Assembly (NCBI GenBank): GCA_947095585.1
Contig: OX352763.1
Coordinates: forward strand, 66,515,067-66,579,066
Direction of reading: 5' to 3'
Origin: Nephrocerus scutellatus
Lineage: Eukaryota > Arthropoda > Insecta > Diptera > Pipunculidae
DNA length: 64,000 nt
Of this stretch, positions 61,749 to 64,000 are shown piece after piece; the stretch's first letter is position 1, and each line of letters starts with the position of its first letter. The notes under the pieces are model-generated. The model had not been told where the DNA came from. It ran no database searches and saw only the letters and a list, made by a program, of their open reading frames with translations. The position numbers were made by a program, and so were the translations under genes.

Positions 61749-62459
61749 CTATTTTCTGCTGAACTGCTGTATTGTATTTGCCACTGTTTCGATATTGAGT
61801 TCGCGGTGTATGTTTGTGTTACGTATGTACCAAGGTGCGTTTACCATCCTTCGTAGTAGTTTTGATTGCACACGTTGCAATTTTATTATATTTGAGGCAC
61901 AGGCTGAGCCCCACAATTGTATTCCGTAAGTCCAGATTGGTTTTAGTACCATTTTATACAACAAGACTTTACAGTCTAGAGTTAATTTAGAATGTTTTCC
62001 GATTAGCCAATTTATTTTATCACTCTTGATGTTGATTTGTTGTCGTTTTGTTTCAATATGCTTCTTCCATGACAGTCTTCTGTCTAGATGTAGACCTAGG
62101 TATTTAATGGATTCGCATTGGGGTAAATTGATGTTGTTTAACTTCACTGGAGGGCAGGTTTGTTTACGGAGAGTGAATGTAATGTGTGCTGATTTCTGCT
62201 CGTTTGCTTTTATTCTCCATTTTGAAAGCCACTTAGCTATTTCTTCTAAGTGTTCTTGCAGGACTCTTGATGCTATTTGGGGGTTTTCATGTGTCGCTAA
62301 TAATGCTGTATCATCTGCAAATGTTGAAACTATTACATAATTTGAAGTAGGAAGGTCCGCTGTGTAAATTAGATATAACACTGGACCCAGTACACTGCCT
62401 TGTGGAACCCCTGCGTGTATTTCATTTAAATTAGAAGATGCACTATTATATTTCACCAA
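61749..62459 (-). pseudogene. LINE K reverse transcriptase, C-terminal half
   Basis: An open 236-codon frame. 'EIHAGVPQGSVLGPVLYLIY' and 'VSTFADDTALLATHE' with the catalytic Asp pair are followed by 'WLSKWRIKANEQKSAHITFT', 'SIKYLGLHLDRRLSWKKHI' and 'LKPIWTYGIQLWGSA', all classic Jockey-clade words. It ends 'RELNIETVANTIQQF'. The junction to the N-terminal half at 62460-62820 contains frame breaks. Confidence 0.88.
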
Positions 62460-63569
62460 GAATTTCCGGTTTAACAGGTAATTTTTAATGATCGCATGAT
62501 AGCTTGATGGTAGCTGAGCCTTAATTTTATGTATAAGGCCTTCGTGCCATACTTTATCGAAAGCTTGGGCAATGTCTAAAAATGCTGCGGAGCAGTACTT
62601 TTTTTATTGAAATGAGTTTCTGATTTCTGCTACGATCCTATGCACTTGTTCTATGGTTCTATGATCTTCTCTAAATCCAAACTGGTGATCCGGTATAATA
62701 CTTTGCTCTTGCAGAATTGGTTTGAGCTTTTTAAGAAGCATTTTTCAAAGAGTTTTGACAGAGTTGGCAGTAAACTGATTGGACGATACGAGTCTACTTT
62801 TGTTTCATCTTTACCTGGTTTATGGATCATTTATGATCTGTGAAATTTTCCAAGTTTCAGGAAAATACCCAGTTTTCATTATAGCATTGAAAATGTATGT
62901 TATTAATTTGATACATATATCTGGAAGTTCTATAAGCATTTTACCACTAATAAGATCATGACCAGGTGCCTTTTTGGGGTTTATATGTTCGCTGATCATT
63001 ATTTTTACTTCACGCCATTTATATTTAATAGGTTGAAATTCTGAAGCTTCAGCTTCTTCAGGCAGCAATTCCGAGTGTCCATTATTTTTGTTCGGAGGTA
63101 ATACTTTAACTAAATGTTGGGCGAATGCGTTTGCTTTTTCTGCATCGCTTCTTGCCCAGGTTCCATCGGGAAGGCGAATCGGAGGACATAATTGCGTAGG
63201 CCGTTTCAGGTTTTTTGTGGCTTTCCACAGTGAGTAATCTGTTGCTTCTGATGCTGTAAGTTTGCTAAGATAATATTGAATCCCCTCATCATGTTCTTTT
63301 GTTAGTGCTGCTTTCAGGTTTTTGATAGCTTTATTTAATTTTGATTTAAGTCCAGGTGATCTATGTAACTGCCATTGCCTGCGCAATATGCGTTTGGTCT
63401 TTAAGAGCTGTTGAATATTCTGTGACGCTTGGTGCATTTTCACTTTAGTAGAGCTGTTGCATATAGCATCCTTTGCTGCTTGCTCTAATGTCTTCGTTAG
63501 GTGTTGTACTGCTTCATCAATCTCAGATTTCGATTTAAGTGGGATACTTAATGAGCACTCTCTTGTCAC
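62460..63569 (-). pseudogene. LINE K reverse transcriptase, N-terminal half
   Basis: 62820-63569 is open: 'QNIQQLLKTKRILRRQWQLH', 'DYSLWKATKNLKRP' and 'INPKKAPGHDLISGKMLIEL' (the first RT block), then 'AIMKTGYFPETWKISQII'. 62460-62820 continues in other frames: 'FGFREDHRTIEQVHRI' (62690-62640), 'AAFLDIAQAFDKVWHEGLIH' (62585-62530) with the first catalytic Asp. Only frameshifts around 62600 and 62820 separate the two halves. Confidence 0.82.
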
Positions 63570-63659
63570 TGCAGATTTGAATTGTGACCAATTAGTGTGT
63601 CGGTTCGTTAAGAAAATATTTGATTCTGAATTTAAAACTTGTGTGCTTAATATTATTAT

Positions 63660-64000
63660 TTTGGGCGAATAAAAGCCTTGTATATGGTAGCCAGATCAGA
63701 GGGAGTGAAATATTTCTTGCACCGGGGCTAAACCTAAGCATTTCGCAGCGTTTTTGGCGACGGTAAATATGTGGTCATTCCAACGAAGCTTGTCGTTAAC
63801 GCACATACCGAGAATTGAGAGATTTTCAGTTTCCTCGATGCAAGTGCCATTCATGGATAATGGCATGGGGTTAAGGATTCGCTTGGACGACAGGAGACAG
63901 CATTGGGTTTTGGAAGCGTTAAATTCTACTCGATTGATTTCTCCCCATTGTATTATGCTGTCAAGGTCAGAATTTAACGAGCTTAACATACGAAGTTGTT
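63660..64000 (-). pseudogene. LINE B3 RT fragment, runs off the window
   Basis: Nearly identical to 59529-59850 of B2 ('PLSMNGTCIEETENLSILGM', 'VNDKLRWNDHIFTVAKNAAK'). It starts inside the RT C-terminal half at LINE K's 5' end and continues past the right edge. A 2-bp change near 63727 shifts the frame. Confidence 0.85.

Larger units (their letters stand above)
61482..63655 (-). mobile_element. LINE K (Jockey clade)
   Basis: Minus strand. The A tail is seen as a 14-bp T run (61482-61495). The element carries a reverse transcriptase and its upstream linker and ends at about 63655 against LINE B3. The endonuclease is absent, so it is 5'-truncated. Its position between B2 and B3 sequence suggests insertion into a B copy or a later rearrangement. 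Confidence 0.85.

Noticed and set aside
1..64000. A new autonomous defence or metabolic system
   Set aside because: Every recognisable coding block belongs to known transposon families or to tomosyn; nothing suggests co-functioning unknown genes.

Overview
The window is eukaryotic, almost certainly insect and most likely from a fly. It holds a Tomosyn-like host gene whose two complete introns are only 69 and 60 nt, the size of minimal dipteran introns. It also holds Ty3/Gypsy elements of the errantivirus type, BEL/Pao elements (one roo-like with an env-like gene), Jockey-, RTE-, R1- and R4-like LINEs, mariner and Tc1 DNA transposons, Helitrons and a tRNA-derived SINE. There are no bacterial features such as operons, ribosome binding sites or CRISPR arrays. 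I saw no autonomous unknown system: this is a deeply nested transposon graveyard around one host gene.

Layout. 1-1733: remnant of a Gypsy env gene and a putative LTR. 1734-6306: three pieces of an R4/R2-like LINE with restriction-like endonuclease, broken by an R1-clade fragment and an assembly gap (4258-4457), ending in an (AAT)n tail. 6686-7316: three exons of a Tomosyn/STXBP5-type gene on the minus strand, the only confident host coding sequence. 7690-9640: copies of an interspersed repeat that I call family R, whose body is built of about 110-bp units. 9690-13612: a Helitron Rep/helicase gene broken by a 1170-bp mariner, an R copy and an RTE element (13613-15620). 15621-16900: end of an errantivirus-type pol, start of env, and a scrap of BEL gag. 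16902-18285: a 400-430-bp tandem repeat.

18300-22580: a microsatellite/minisatellite tract that received a SINE (13-bp target duplication), an RTE (9-bp duplication) and a non-autonomous Helitron (TC...CTAG between A and T). 22846-28050: a BEL/Pao element, interrupted by R. 28050-32615: Gypsy element G1 between R blocks. 32852-35060: LTR, tRNA-Lys-like primer site and gag with a SAP-like domain of another Gypsy element. 35454-39014: LINE A, with only two stop codons in its EN-RT reading frame. 39015-49614: a roo-like BEL element with both LTRs, carrying LINE B1, R and a Tc1-like fragment inside its env gene. 50072-51229: a Gypsy LTR holding a 265-bp TIR element with an 8-bp target duplication. 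51230-53490: LINE J fragment, env end and LTR of another Gypsy element, and an LTR fragment. 54206-57060: Gypsy copy G2, again between R blocks. 57730-58250: tandem hairpin repeats. 58584-64000: LINEs J, B and K piled onto each other.

The transposon genes do not work together. They are independent parasites, nearly all inactivated by stops, frameshifts, deletions or nested insertions. Relative ages follow from nesting: an inserted element is younger than its host element. Names A, B, J, K, R, G1/G2 and BEL1/BEL2 are local labels used only here.
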